Shown: positions 43,124-51,844 of the stretch, piece by piece
Layout: each line of letters starts with the position of its first letter
Numbering within the stretch: position 1 is the stretch's first letter
NCBI RefSeq assembly: GCF_900452515.1
Contig: NZ_UGNW01000001.1
Location: 1,116,001-1,180,000 of the forward strand
Length of the DNA stretch: 64,000 nucleotides
Reading direction: 5' to 3'
Origin: Legionella birminghamensis
GTDB taxonomy: Bacteria; Pseudomonadota; Gammaproteobacteria; Legionellales; Legionellaceae
Translations under genes and position numbers: made by a program
The notes under the pieces: model-generated
The model's input: only the letters and a program-made list of their open reading frames with translations
Database searches by the model: none
What the model was told of the DNA's origin: nothing

Positions 43124-43753
43124 TCAACCCTCTGGTGCTGCATTTTTAAAAGCAGCTAAACCAAGGCAATAAGCCTCTATCTCATTAATTAGCGGATATT
43201 CATCCATCGGAAAACCAAATCGTTTGGCGTTATACACTTGCGGGATCAGACATATATCTGCCAGACTCACTTCGTTGCCATAACAGTAGTGGTGTTTATG
43301 AGGTATGGCCGACAGCCGTCTCTCAAACGCATCAAAGCCTTCTTTTAACCAACGGTGATACCATTCGTGGATTTGGGCTTCATCGGCGCCAAACTGACTG
43401 CGTAACTGGTTTAGCACGCGCAGGTTGTTTAGTGGATGCATATCACAGGCAATCAGTAAAGCCAGGCTTCTTACCTGCGCCCGTCCAAAAGGCGTTGCTG
43501 GAAGAAGCGGCGGAGTAGGGGATATTTCATCCAGGTACTCAATAATCGCTAGTGACTGCGTGACAATATGTCCATGCTCATCCAGGGTTGGAACCAGACC
43601 TTGAGGATTAAGATTTAAATAATCTGGATGATGATGCTCACCGCCATTATTGACTAAATGTACCGCTATTCTTTCATAACTTATGTTTTTGATATTTAGT
43701 GCGATTCTGACCCGATAACTTGCTGTTGAGCGATAGTAATCATAAAGTTTCAC
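43124..43753 (-). CDS. maiA: Maleylacetoacetate isomerase (zeta-class GST)
   Basis: 209 residues. The N-terminus KLYDYYRSTASYRVRIALN holds the zeta-class S-S/T-A-S-x-R-V-R-I-A-L motif that binds glutathione. NPQGLVPTLD and QSLAIIEYLDE are the next glutathione-site blocks, and the C-terminal helical domain contains SLADICLIPQVYNAKRF. It converts maleylacetoacetate to fumarylacetoacetate in tyrosine breakdown. The start overlaps the stop of the hydrolase gene by four bases, so the two are translationally coupled. Confidence 0.93.
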   Translation of the reverse strand: MKLYDYYRSTASYRVRIALNIKNISYERIAVHLVNNGGEHHHPDYLNLNPQGLVPTLDEHGHIVTQSLAIIEYLDEISPTPPLLPATPFGRAQVRSLALLIACDMHPLNNLRVLNQLRSQFGADEAQIHEWYHRWLKEGFDAFERRLSAIPHKHHYCYGNEVSLADICLIPQVYNAKRFGFPMDEYPLINEIEAYCLGLAAFKNAAPEG

Positions 43754-44748
43754 AGTTCACCTTTCAATGGATAAGCTTGAACAACCTGGTCGATTGCGCC
43801 GAAGATAGATTGTTGCCGGTCATCGAGCATTTCAATTCGAATCCGGTCACCAAAGCGCATAAAAGGGGTTGATGGTTTCCCCTGTTCCAGTACTTCGAGC
43901 ATGCGGCGCTCAGCAATACAGGATGAGCCCTTGCTTCGATCGGTATTTGATACGGTTCCTGAACCAATAATCGTTCCTGCCGCGAGATGCCTTGTTTTCG
44001 CTGCATGGGCGATAAGTTGAGGGAAAGAAAAGGTCATATCTGTTCCTGCATCGGGTTGTCCAAAAAGCAGGCCGTTAAGGTGACTTATAAGCGGCAAATG
44101 CAGGCGATTACCATCCCAGTACTGACCTAATTCATCAGGAGTGACTGCAAATGGCGAAAAACTGCTGGCAGGTTTGGATTGAAAAAAACCAAAGCTTTTT
44201 GCAATTTCATCCGGTATCAGATTTCTCAAAGAGACATCATTGACCAGCATAAGCAGTTTAATATGCTTTATCGCTGCTTCGGGTGTAATACCCATAGGAA
44301 CATCGTCTGTGATAACTGCGACTTCCGCCTCAAAATCAATGCCATAGGCTTCATCACGTACTGGGATAGGATCTCTTGGGCCAAGAAAGGCATCAGAGCC
44401 TCCCTGATACATGAGTGGATCTGTCCAGAAGTTGGCAGGAAGCTCGGCACCACGCGCTTTTCTGACTAATTCCACATGATTTACATAAGCGCTGCCATCT
44501 GCCCATTGAAAAGCCCTGGGAAGAGGGGAGTGTAGATTGCGGGGGTCAAGAGGAAAAGCGTCTGCCAGCTTGTCTTCATTAAGCAGCTGGTACACTTCTC
44601 TGAGAGGCTCTTCCACCTGGGTCCATCGCTCCAGTGCATATTGCAGGGTTGATGCAATAGTACTTACCTGCACTGCCTGGGTTCCGTGCTGATTAACCAC
44701 ACAGAGAATACCGTCCCTGGAATCCGATTTGAGGCTGGCTAACTTCAT
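43750..44748 (-). CDS. Fumarylacetoacetate hydrolase family protein
   Basis: 332 residues, matching the bacterial FAH-like length. EDAYGIDFEAEVAVI-type segment (DEAYGIDFEAEVAVITDDVP) and FVN/LVNDVSLRNL are the metal-binding region, and GTIIGSGTVSN followed by IAERRMLEVLEQG is the substrate lid. It splits fumarylacetoacetate to fumarate and acetoacetate, the last step of tyrosine catabolism. GGAAAGCC lies just upstream of the ATG. It sits between hpd (33-base gap) and maiA (overlap). Confidence 0.92.
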   Translation of the reverse strand: MKLASLKSDSRDGILCVVNQHGTQAVQVSTIASTLQYALERWTQVEEPLREVYQLLNEDKLADAFPLDPRNLHSPLPRAFQWADGSAYVNHVELVRKARGAELPANFWTDPLMYQGGSDAFLGPRDPIPVRDEAYGIDFEAEVAVITDDVPMGITPEAAIKHIKLLMLVNDVSLRNLIPDEIAKSFGFFQSKPASSFSPFAVTPDELGQYWDGNRLHLPLISHLNGLLFGQPDAGTDMTFSFPQLIAHAAKTRHLAAGTIIGSGTVSNTDRSKGSSCIAERRMLEVLEQGKPSTPFMRFGDRIRIEMLDDRQQSIFGAIDQVVQAYPLKGEL

Positions 44749-44781
44749 AAGGGCTTTCCTTCACGCATGTTAACATTTTAA

Positions 44782-45837
44782 TTAAGAAGCAGATAAAGTA
44801 CCGCGGCGTATCTGATCGCGTTCAATCGCTTCAAATAAAGCCTGGAAGTTCCCTTCACCAAAGCCTTCATTGCCCTTACGCTGGATGATTTCAAAAAATA
44901 CCGGTCCAAAGACGTTCTCGGTAAAAATCTGCAGCAGCAGGCCGCCGCTTTCTTCCCTTTCACCATCAATCAGAATTTTTTGTTCTTTTAATTTGGCAAT
45001 AGGTTCACGATGCCAGGGTATTCTGCTATCTATCATCTCATAGTAAGTATCAGGAACATCCAAAAACTGCACCTGATGTTGGCGCAAGGCCTGCACGGTG
45101 TGGCAGATATCGTTGGTATTTAAAGCAATATGCTGAATGCCTTCGCCCCGATATTCATGCAGAAACTCTTCGATTTGTGATTGATCATCTTTGGATTCGT
45201 TAAGCGGAATCTTGATTTTGCCGCAGGGACTGCCCAATGCCCGGCTGATTAGGCCAGTCATTTGCCCTTTGATATTGAAAAAACGAATTTGAGAAAAATT
45301 AAATATTTCTTCATAAAACTGCGCCCATTTATCCATATTACCGCGGTAAACATTATGGGTTAAATGATCTATAAAGGTTAAACCTGTTCCCTCAGCATCC
45401 TCTACTTTGATGATGTTCCAATGATCGGTGTAGGGTTTTTGACTGTCATCAACAAAGTAAATCACACTACCGCCAATTGCCTGAATGCCTAATAAGCCAT
45501 GATCGGCATGCTTACAATCCTGAAATGCAGTGGCACCATGCTGTAATGCATAGGCGTATGCTTTTTTAGCATCATTAACCCGAAAGCCCATTGCACAGGC
45601 GCCAGCGCCATGAGTTCTAGCATGCTCTTCCGCCTGACAGTTTTTCGCAGCATTAACAATAAATTGAATTTGTCCCTGCTGATAAAGGGTAATATCCTCA
45701 GTTTTATGGGTAGCAATTGCTGTAAATCCCATTTGCTCGAACTGTTTATGTAGCTGGCTGGGATTTTCCGCAGAAAATTCCAGAAAAGCGAAACCATCCA
45801 AACCGCAGGGATTGTGCTCTAAATGCTTATGATGCAT
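44782..45837 (-). CDS. hpd: 4-hydroxyphenylpyruvate dioxygenase (legiolysin)
   Basis: 351 residues from MHHKHLEHNPC. The start has AAGGAGT seven bases upstream; an upstream in-frame ATG would add 32 residues unlike the family. The iron-binding 2-His-1-carboxylate set is present: H in FIDHLTHNVYRG, H in GIQHIALNT, E in FFEIIQRKGNEGFGEGN. The enzyme makes homogentisate, which in Legionella oxidises to the brown pyomelanin pigment and gives the haemolysin-like phenotype after which legiolysin (lly) was named. Followed by the hydrolase and isomerase genes that finish tyrosine breakdown. No homogentisate dioxygenase gene is present in the window. Confidence 0.96.
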   Translation of the reverse strand: MHHKHLEHNPCGLDGFAFLEFSAENPSQLHKQFEQMGFTAIATHKTEDITLYQQGQIQFIVNAAKNCQAEEHARTHGAGACAMGFRVNDAKKAYAYALQHGATAFQDCKHADHGLLGIQAIGGSVIYFVDDSQKPYTDHWNIIKVEDAEGTGLTFIDHLTHNVYRGNMDKWAQFYEEIFNFSQIRFFNIKGQMTGLISRALGSPCGKIKIPLNESKDDQSQIEEFLHEYRGEGIQHIALNTNDICHTVQALRQHQVQFLDVPDTYYEMIDSRIPWHREPIAKLKEQKILIDGEREESGGLLLQIFTENVFGPVFFEIIQRKGNEGFGEGNFQALFEAIERDQIRRGTLSAS

Positions 45838-45919
45838 ATTAAACTCCTTGTTAATTGGTTGCGCACATATAAGGGTCTGTGAGAGCAGTGGAAAAAAGTT
45901 AGCAGACCCCGGTCTTCTC

Positions 45920-46594
45920 TTATGATTCTGCAAATTCAGGTTTCAGTTTAACTAGAAACAGACCGTCAGCTATTGCCAACAGGCTGGTATCTACCCGCTC
46001 ATCCTGTCTAAGCAATTCATTGAGACGTCTTATTTCCCGGGTTTGCCCCCCGGTTTCCGAACTGTCAATGACTTTACCATCCCAAAAAACGTTGTCGATT
46101 GCAATAATCCCATTTGTTTTGACAAGTTTTAAAGCCATTTCATAGTAGTTAACATAATTGGTTTTATCGGCATCAATAAAAATAAAATCAAATTCGCGTT
46201 GATACCCATCATCAAGCAAAGCCTGCAGCGTATTAACTGCAGGGCCTAAGCGTAAATCAATTTTATCTGCCTGCCCTGATGCTTCCCAGAATGGATGTGC
46301 TTTATCGGTCCATTCCCTGCTAATGTCGCAGGTGATAACTTTTCCATACTCCGGTAAAGCCAAAGCCATTGCCAAAGCGCTGTAGCCGGTGAAAGTACCC
46401 ACTTCCAGCACCTTGGTCGCGCCCAGCATTTTTAGTAAAAACTGCATGAATTGCGCTTGCTCAGGAGCCACTTGCATAGCAGCAAGCATCATGGTCGAGG
46501 TTTCATCCCGCAAGGCTTTCAATGCGGGATGTTCACGAAGCGAAACTGACAACATATAGTCGTACAGCTCAGGGGTGAGATTTAATTGTTTCAT
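45920..46594 (-). CDS. Class I SAM-dependent O-methyltransferase (caffeoyl-CoA OMT type)
   Basis: 224 residues, family length. VLEVGTFTGYSALAMALA is the SAM motif I, GKVITCDIS strand 2, and FIFIDADKTNYVNYYEMAL contains the metal-binding aspartates. The sequence matches the catechol/caffeoyl-CoA O-methyltransferase group common in bacteria with undefined acceptors. A good AAGGG site precedes the ATG. It lies between leucine dehydrogenase (37-base gap) and hpd (82-base gap) on the same strand, so an aromatic acceptor is plausible but unproven. Confidence 0.9.
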   Translation of the reverse strand: MKQLNLTPELYDYMLSVSLREHPALKALRDETSTMMLAAMQVAPEQAQFMQFLLKMLGATKVLEVGTFTGYSALAMALALPEYGKVITCDISREWTDKAHPFWEASGQADKIDLRLGPAVNTLQALLDDGYQREFDFIFIDADKTNYVNYYEMALKLVKTNGIIAIDNVFWDGKVIDSSETGGQTREIRRLNELLRQDERVDTSLLAIADGLFLVKLKPEFAES

Positions 46595-46631
46595 TCATTA
46601 CCCTTTTCTGATTAAACTGCGAAGAAGGATA

Positions 46632-47708
46632 TTATGCCAATTTTTCCTGAGCCATCGTATCGGCAATCACACTGGTTGGCTGGTTTTCTCTTTGTGAGCG
46701 GGAGAAAATTTCAAGCAGATGGCTGCGGATGCTGTCGATTTGCTGATTGACCTGCTCTTCGGGTGTATGGAGGTATTTACTGGCCGCGAAAATCAGGCCG
46801 CCCGCATTGATTACATAATCAGCAGCATAAAGAATACCTTTTTCATGCAGCAATTGACCATGATAGCTATGAGCGAGCTGGTTGTTAGCTGCACCGGCAA
46901 TAATTGTTGTTTGTAATTGTCCAATGCTCATATCATTAATCACTGCACCAAGGGCGCAAGGGGCAAATACATCGCAGGGAAGTTTATGAATAATATCCGT
47001 TGGAACTGCTGTGGCGCCAAATTCTTTGACCGCTCGCTCAACGACTTCATGATTCACATCAGAAACACTAAGAATCGCACCTTGTTCATGAAGATGCCTG
47101 GCTAGTAAGAATCCAACATGTCCCAAACCCTGAACGGCTACATGCAGACCCGCTAAACTACCTTTACCCAGTTTAAATTCCACCGCAGCCTGAATACCTC
47201 TGAGCACGCCTTTTGCAGTAGACGGTGAAGGATCCCCATTATGGCTGGATAAACTGGCTACATGCCTTGTGTGCTGGGCAATGATATCCATATCGCGCAA
47301 TTCTGTACCGCTATCCAGGGCTGTAATATAGCGTCCGCCCAAATCATTAACGAATTCGCCAAAGGAATGGAGATAGGCATCCCGATCATAATTCCCGGCT
47401 GGTTTAATAATAACGGCTTTGCCTCCTCCGAGCGGTAAATTGACAGAGGCGGCTTTGTAGCTCATTCCCCGGGCAAGACGCATGGCATCATAAATTGCGC
47501 TTTGTGTATTCGGGTATTCAATAAAACGGCAACCACCCAAAGCCGGGCCAAGCTTGGTGTTATGTATAGCCACCATTGCTTTCATCCCGGTTGCGGAGTC
47601 AACCTTAAAATGCACCTCTCCAAATCCATGTCCTAATGCGTACTCCAAAAAATCGTCATGAATGGGGGAGACAGGATCATTTTTTCTTATTGTTTCAACA
47701 GACATCAT
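46632..47708 (-). CDS. Leucine dehydrogenase (Glu/Leu/Phe/Val dehydrogenase family)
   Basis: 358 residues. The N-terminal catalytic part contains TKLGPALGGCRF, MSYKAASVNLPLGGGKAVI (catalytic lysine) and a late conserved TPED-like segment. The Rossmann domain has VQGLGHVGFLLARHL. The short length and GGCR motif favour leucine/branched-chain dehydrogenase rather than glutamate dehydrogenase. It deaminates branched-chain amino acids, feeding carbon into central metabolism, which suits Legionella as an amino-acid user. First gene of a same-strand row with the O-methyltransferase and hpd. GGAG lies seven bases before the first ATG. Confidence 0.9.
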   Translation of the reverse strand: MMSVETIRKNDPVSPIHDDFLEYALGHGFGEVHFKVDSATGMKAMVAIHNTKLGPALGGCRFIEYPNTQSAIYDAMRLARGMSYKAASVNLPLGGGKAVIIKPAGNYDRDAYLHSFGEFVNDLGGRYITALDSGTELRDMDIIAQHTRHVASLSSHNGDPSPSTAKGVLRGIQAAVEFKLGKGSLAGLHVAVQGLGHVGFLLARHLHEQGAILSVSDVNHEVVERAVKEFGATAVPTDIIHKLPCDVFAPCALGAVINDMSIGQLQTTIIAGAANNQLAHSYHGQLLHEKGILYAADYVINAGGLIFAASKYLHTPEEQVNQQIDSIRSHLLEIFSRSQRENQPTSVIADTMAQEKLA

Positions 47709-47820
47709 CTAAGGGCTCCAAGAAAAATCACGTGCACATGTTATAGACCCATTCGAGAACTAAATCAATGAAAAGTACAAATCAGTTTGTATCGTCGGCT
47801 TCTGTAAATACAATAACTCG

Positions 47821-47848
47821 TTCACAGAACCCTGGAACTTGGTATACA
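47821..47848 (+). promoter_or_regulatory. Candidate sigma-70 promoter for the secreted protein/GDPD/ugpB unit
   Basis: TTCACA at 47821-47826 and TATACA at 47843-47848 are separated by 16 bases. The -10 lies about 63 bases before the ATG at 47912. The candidate is supported by consensus match only. Confidence 0.35.
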
Positions 47849-47911
47849 CTAGGTCGGTTTGAGTGTATTGAATTTTCTGGCTCGAGACAGAAAAATACTT
47901 TGGAGAGTTAT

Positions 47912-48631
47912 ATGAAAAAAATTGTCGGGATACTCGCTTTTTCATTATTGAATCATGCTGCTCTTGCCTGCGGCTGCCAGGAGCAAGCGCCGCTTGATAA
48001 AGTTGTTTTTCAGGTGTCTGCCAAGCAATGGGTTACTACCCAATCTGCATTATTGACTGTCAATGTCAACGCCACTTTAAACAACGCTGATCTGGTGAAA
48101 GCCCGCGCAGATATTATGTCTAATTTAAGCAAAATAGCAGCAGGCGACTGGCATCTTACCCAATTTGATCGCTCACAGGATAGTTCTGGGCTGGAAAAGT
48201 TGTTTGTAGCAGCTCAAGTCAGAGTGCCTCAGACTAATTTGACGGATATTTATCAATTAGCGAAAGATGTAAGCAAACCGGGAGCGACTTATACTATTAA
48301 TGGCGTTGATTTCACCCCGAGCCTTGAAGAAGTACAAACTGTCAAATCCCAATTAAGGGATAAACTTTATCAGTTAGTAAATGATGAGCTGGGTAGAATG
48401 AATAAAGTTTATACATCCCAGCAATATACGGTAAATAATTTATATGTTGTTGAGGGCGATAATCCAGTGCCTGTTCAGCCAAGAGCCTATCAGGCCAAGG
48501 AAATGAATACCATGGTTATGGGCGCAGCCGCAGCCCCTCTGACTGTTAGCAATGAATTGATTATGAGTGCTGTGGTTGAAGCAGGATCTAACAGACCGGT
48601 AAAGGTGTGCAATGCCGCTTCAAATCCATAA
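47912..48631 (+). CDS. Secreted/periplasmic protein, possibly SIMPL (DUF541)-like
   Basis: 239 residues from MKKIVGILAF, preceded by TGGAGAG; an upstream ATG at 47768 is rejected because it has no ribosome site and lies before the signal sequence. Residues 1 to 20 are a signal peptide ending with a cysteine-rich ACGCQ, and the cysteine could be lipid-modified although the lipobox is weak. The mature part is beta-alpha with a long central helix (SLEEVQTVKSQLRDKLYQLV), resembling SIMPL domains in layout. Function unknown. The last 20 bases overlap the next gene. Confidence 0.65.
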   Translation: MKKIVGILAFSLLNHAALACGCQEQAPLDKVVFQVSAKQWVTTQSALLTVNVNATLNNADLVKARADIMSNLSKIAAGDWHLTQFDRSQDSSGLEKLFVAAQVRVPQTNLTDIYQLAKDVSKPGATYTINGVDFTPSLEEVQTVKSQLRDKLYQLVNDELGRMNKVYTSQQYTVNNLYVVEGDNPVPVQPRAYQAKEMNTMVMGAAAAPLTVSNELIMSAVVEAGSNRPVKVCNAASNP

Positions 48632-49340
48632 TCATGTGATTGGCCATCGCGGGGCTGCCGGTTATGCCCCGGAAAATACCCAGGCCTCTTTTGACAAAGC
48701 GCTGGCTCTGGGGTGTACTGCCGTTGAATTCGATATCATGCTGACTGCTGATGGTGAGCCCTATGTTTTTCATGACGAAAATCTTAAAAGAACCACCAAT
48801 GGACAGGGTGAGTTGGGACTGGTCAATGCTGACTATGTAAAAAACCTGGATGCCGGCAGCTGGTTTTCAAAACAGTATAAATCTGAAAAGGTTCTGCATT
48901 TTCGTGATTTGATTAAATGGCTGGTATTTTCAAATGTGACTGCCAATGTTGAAATAAAGCCCTATCCTGGCACTGCAGAACAAACCGCAATTACAGTTTT
49001 GTCTTATATTAATCGTTTTTGGCCTCAGTCAAGAGAAATGCCTCTGGTATCCAGTTTTGATTACAATGTCCTTTCCTTGTGCCGCAGTTTATCTCCAGAG
49101 TTACCCTTGGGTTTGCTCCTTGATCGCTGGGAAAAAGACTGGCTCAAAAAAGCTAAAGAGCTTCAGTGTTTTTCCATTCATATCAATAGGAGAGCATTGA
49201 CTGCAGAGCGTGTTAAGGAAATTAAAGACCAGGGCTATCAATTGTATGTGTACACCGTCAATTGGAAGCGTCAGGCTAAAAAATTAATCGAATGGGGGGT
49301 TGATGCGGTGTTCAGCGACTACCCTGATTTACTATCATGA
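48612..49340 (+). CDS. Glycerophosphodiester phosphodiesterase
   Basis: 242 residues, the usual length of cytosolic UgpQ-type enzymes. The catalytic core is intact: HRGAAGYAPENTQASF (first His and Arg-Glu), EFDIMLTADGEPYVFHD (Glu-Asp metal site and second His), then the NVEIKP glutamate and a closing VDAVFSDYPDLL. It hydrolyses glycerophosphodiesters to glycerol-3-phosphate plus an alcohol. AAAGGTGTG precedes the ATG inside the upstream gene. Overlaps ugpB by four bases, so the two work together in scavenging lipid-derived glycerophosphate. Confidence 0.93.
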   Translation: MPLQIHNHVIGHRGAAGYAPENTQASFDKALALGCTAVEFDIMLTADGEPYVFHDENLKRTTNGQGELGLVNADYVKNLDAGSWFSKQYKSEKVLHFRDLIKWLVFSNVTANVEIKPYPGTAEQTAITVLSYINRFWPQSREMPLVSSFDYNVLSLCRSLSPELPLGLLLDRWEKDWLKKAKELQCFSIHINRRALTAERVKEIKDQGYQLYVYTVNWKRQAKKLIEWGVDAVFSDYPDLLS

Positions 49341-50614
49341 AAACGCTGTTAAGCTTGCTTTCACTTTATTTACTGAGCTGGAGTGTATGGGCTTCGCCTG
49401 TTGAAATTGTTTTTTGGCATTCGATGGCTGGCCATCTTGGCGACGAAGTCGAAAGCCTCGTGCAAGCATTTAATCAGAGTCAGGCTGATTATCGAATCAA
49501 GCCGGTTTACAAAGGTGAGTACACCGATTCGCTGACCAGTTTTGCTGCTGCATTTCGTGCCCGGAAACCGCCTGCGATTGTTCAGGTATTTGAAGTGGGC
49601 ACCGCTACCATGTTATCGCCGGCCGGCATTCACAAACCCGTGGATGAATTAATGCGGGAACAGCAGATTGATTTCCCCCAGCAATATTTCCTGCCTTCTG
49701 TACTTACGTTTTATAGTGAGAAAGGTAAACTGCAGGCAATGCCATTCAATACGTCCGTTCCTGTTCTTTTTTACAATAAAACTGAACTGGCAGCAGTGGG
49801 TGTTTCGGAAGCCAATTTTCCAAAGACATGGGATGAGCTGGAAGTGATGCTTGACCGTTTGAAGCAGAAAGGACAAGTCTGTGGCTATACCAGTGCTTAT
49901 CCTGCCTGGATCAACATTGAATCCTTTTCTGCCTTAAATGGACTTGCGTTAACGGATCCGGTAAAGGGTAATGCGATCTATAATAATGCTGCAGTATTAA
50001 ACCACCTCAAGCGCCTGCAGCGCTGGCAGAAGCTAAATTATTTCGAATATGGAGGTAGAGCCAGTGATGCCACCGCATTATTTACCAGTGGCCGCTGTGC
50101 CTTATTCAGCCAATCTTCGGGTGCCTATAATAGTCTGGCTGAAATGCTTCAATTTCCGCTGGGGGTTGCAAGGCTTCCTATTGATTCGCAGATTGCAGCT
50201 GAAAGGCATAGCAATGTCGCTGGAGGAGCTGCTCTTTGGGCTGTTGCGGGACAATCCCCCGAGGTATATCGTGGAACTGCTTTGTTTTTTCAATTTATTG
50301 CACAGCCAAAAATACAAAAACAATGGCATTTGAACACCGGCTATATTCCGCTTGGGTTAAGCGGCATTTACTCTGAATTGGCCCGCGAGAGCCAGCACCC
50401 GGTTTTAACGCTGGCAGAGCAGGAACTCGGTACACCTCAGAATGAATATATGGGACATTACCAGGGGCCGCAAAATCAGATACGTGCGGCAAATGATGAA
50501 GCAATGGAAAGTATTTTTGCGGGCATCAAGACTCCAGAAAAAGCCTTGAACGATGCAGTGAACAGGGCTAATTATCTTCTGATTAGACATAAGCGTAATA
50601 ACGATTCGGATTAA
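49337..50614 (+). CDS. ugpB: sn-glycerol-3-phosphate ABC transporter substrate-binding protein
   Basis: 425 residues with a signal peptide (1-18, ending SVWAS). VFWHSMAGHLGDEVESLV, YKGEYTDSL and a late GPQNQIRAANDEAMESIFAGIKTPE are typical of UgpB. It binds glycerol-3-phosphate and glycerophosphodiesters in the periplasm. The membrane permeases ugpA/E and the ATPase ugpC are not adjacent; the next gene is a hydrolase. Translation is coupled to the phosphodiesterase gene. Confidence 0.9.
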   Translation: MKTLLSLLSLYLLSWSVWASPVEIVFWHSMAGHLGDEVESLVQAFNQSQADYRIKPVYKGEYTDSLTSFAAAFRARKPPAIVQVFEVGTATMLSPAGIHKPVDELMREQQIDFPQQYFLPSVLTFYSEKGKLQAMPFNTSVPVLFYNKTELAAVGVSEANFPKTWDELEVMLDRLKQKGQVCGYTSAYPAWINIESFSALNGLALTDPVKGNAIYNNAAVLNHLKRLQRWQKLNYFEYGGRASDATALFTSGRCALFSQSSGAYNSLAEMLQFPLGVARLPIDSQIAAERHSNVAGGAALWAVAGQSPEVYRGTALFFQFIAQPKIQKQWHLNTGYIPLGLSGIYSELARESQHPVLTLAEQELGTPQNEYMGHYQGPQNQIRAANDEAMESIFAGIKTPEKALNDAVNRANYLLIRHKRNNDSD

Positions 50615-50644
50615 TTTAAATCGTAATCAGGGAGGATTATTTCG

Positions 50645-51733
50645 ATGGCAAGCTCATCCAGGGCAATGATATCCCTGCTCGGGAAATTCCCGCATTATCT
50701 GGCAAAGACAATTAAACAAAATCATCCCGTTAGCTGGACTGGTATTCTGCTTCATACAATGCGCTGGCTAGAGGCGCGATCTTCCCAGCTAATACTGCCT
50801 AATCCCGGCTTTAACCCCCAGGCGGGTAAATCGGTGGCAATTTATTGTGTCCATGGAACAGCTGATCGTGAGTTGTCCTTTTTAACAATGGCCAATCAAT
50901 TAATAAAGTTAAAATTGCCCGAGTGTATCAAGCATATAGTTTTGGTTAATTTTAAAAACAGGGCAACAGGGGCGGGTATCGAAGAAGATTATCAGGAGCA
51001 GCTTTTGCAGCAGATTCTTGCAAATGGTGATGATCATGTGGTTGTAATGGGACATTCGCGAGGGGGCATAATTGCCAGTAGCTTTGCAGAGTTTTGTGCC
51101 GCAAAGAATAATATTAAAGTTGAAATGGTTGTGCCGATATGTGCACCTTTTGGCGGTTCCTATCTGGCCCTGGACGTTCTCGCCTATTTCTCAAAATCAG
51201 TTGAGGAAATGCAAATAGGGAGTGAATTTCTTGAACGCTTGAAAAAAGCGGTTGAACAATCTGATTATCGCTATTATTTTTTTGAGGCCGGTCGTGATTG
51301 GATAGTGCTGGAAGGTTGTGCAACGGTCTCTGGTTATAAGCATTCTGACGCCAATCAGAAACTTCCTGACCATGGCCATATTTCGATCATGACCTCCGGA
51401 ACTTTAAGTCGAATTATTCACAGCCTGTTTAAAAAACATTTTGAAAAGACTGATTTTGCAAATATCAGAGATCAAAAACTGATTAACAATATGGTGAGTG
51501 AGCTTATTAAACAGGCTGAGCAGGAGCCCGAGAGGCCAAGCCCGGGATTGTTCGATTTCGAGGAGGAGGAGATCCTGGATCCAAAAATATTGGAGAAAAT
51601 TTGCATGGATTCATCTGAAAGGATAGAAACCATTATGATTGGGGGCAATATGTTAATATTTCATCCTGACTACTATAAAATCACAAAAGAAGAGAAGGAG
51701 CCTGTTGAGAAACCAGGTTTATTTGATTTCTAA
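50645..51733 (+). CDS. Alpha/beta hydrolase with repeated PGLFDF tail, possible effector
   Basis: 362 residues. Start after GGGAGG. YCVHGTAD (oxyanion region), GHSRGGIIASSF (nucleophile Ser), and DHGHISIM (catalytic His) show an intact hydrolase fold in residues about 65 to 265; the acid is likely in AGRDWIV. The tail is unusual: PSPGLFDFEEEEI at about 299-311 and EKPGLFDF as the final residues, with acidic segments between. The duplicated PGLFDF looks like a short linear binding motif. No signal peptide. A translocated lipase or esterase is an inference. Confidence 0.65.
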   Translation: MASSSRAMISLLGKFPHYLAKTIKQNHPVSWTGILLHTMRWLEARSSQLILPNPGFNPQAGKSVAIYCVHGTADRELSFLTMANQLIKLKLPECIKHIVLVNFKNRATGAGIEEDYQEQLLQQILANGDDHVVVMGHSRGGIIASSFAEFCAAKNNIKVEMVVPICAPFGGSYLALDVLAYFSKSVEEMQIGSEFLERLKKAVEQSDYRYYFFEAGRDWIVLEGCATVSGYKHSDANQKLPDHGHISIMTSGTLSRIIHSLFKKHFEKTDFANIRDQKLINNMVSELIKQAEQEPERPSPGLFDFEEEEILDPKILEKICMDSSERIETIMIGGNMLIFHPDYYKITKEEKEPVEKPGLFDF

Positions 51734-51844
51734 TTATCTACTGTTTGTTTTTTTTCTGCTATTTTTAGAAAGATACTAACGCTGTGCGAGTTAAAACTGC
51801 CACTGTTAGCGGGCTGATTCCTGTTAAAAACTAAGGAAAGTAAA

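Noticed and set aside
45838..45933. N-terminal extension of HPD
   Set aside because: The internal ATG has a near-perfect ribosome site and gives the normal family length.
47768..47911. N-terminal extension of the secreted protein
   Set aside because: It would place 48 polar residues before a clear signal peptide, and the candidate promoter lies inside it.
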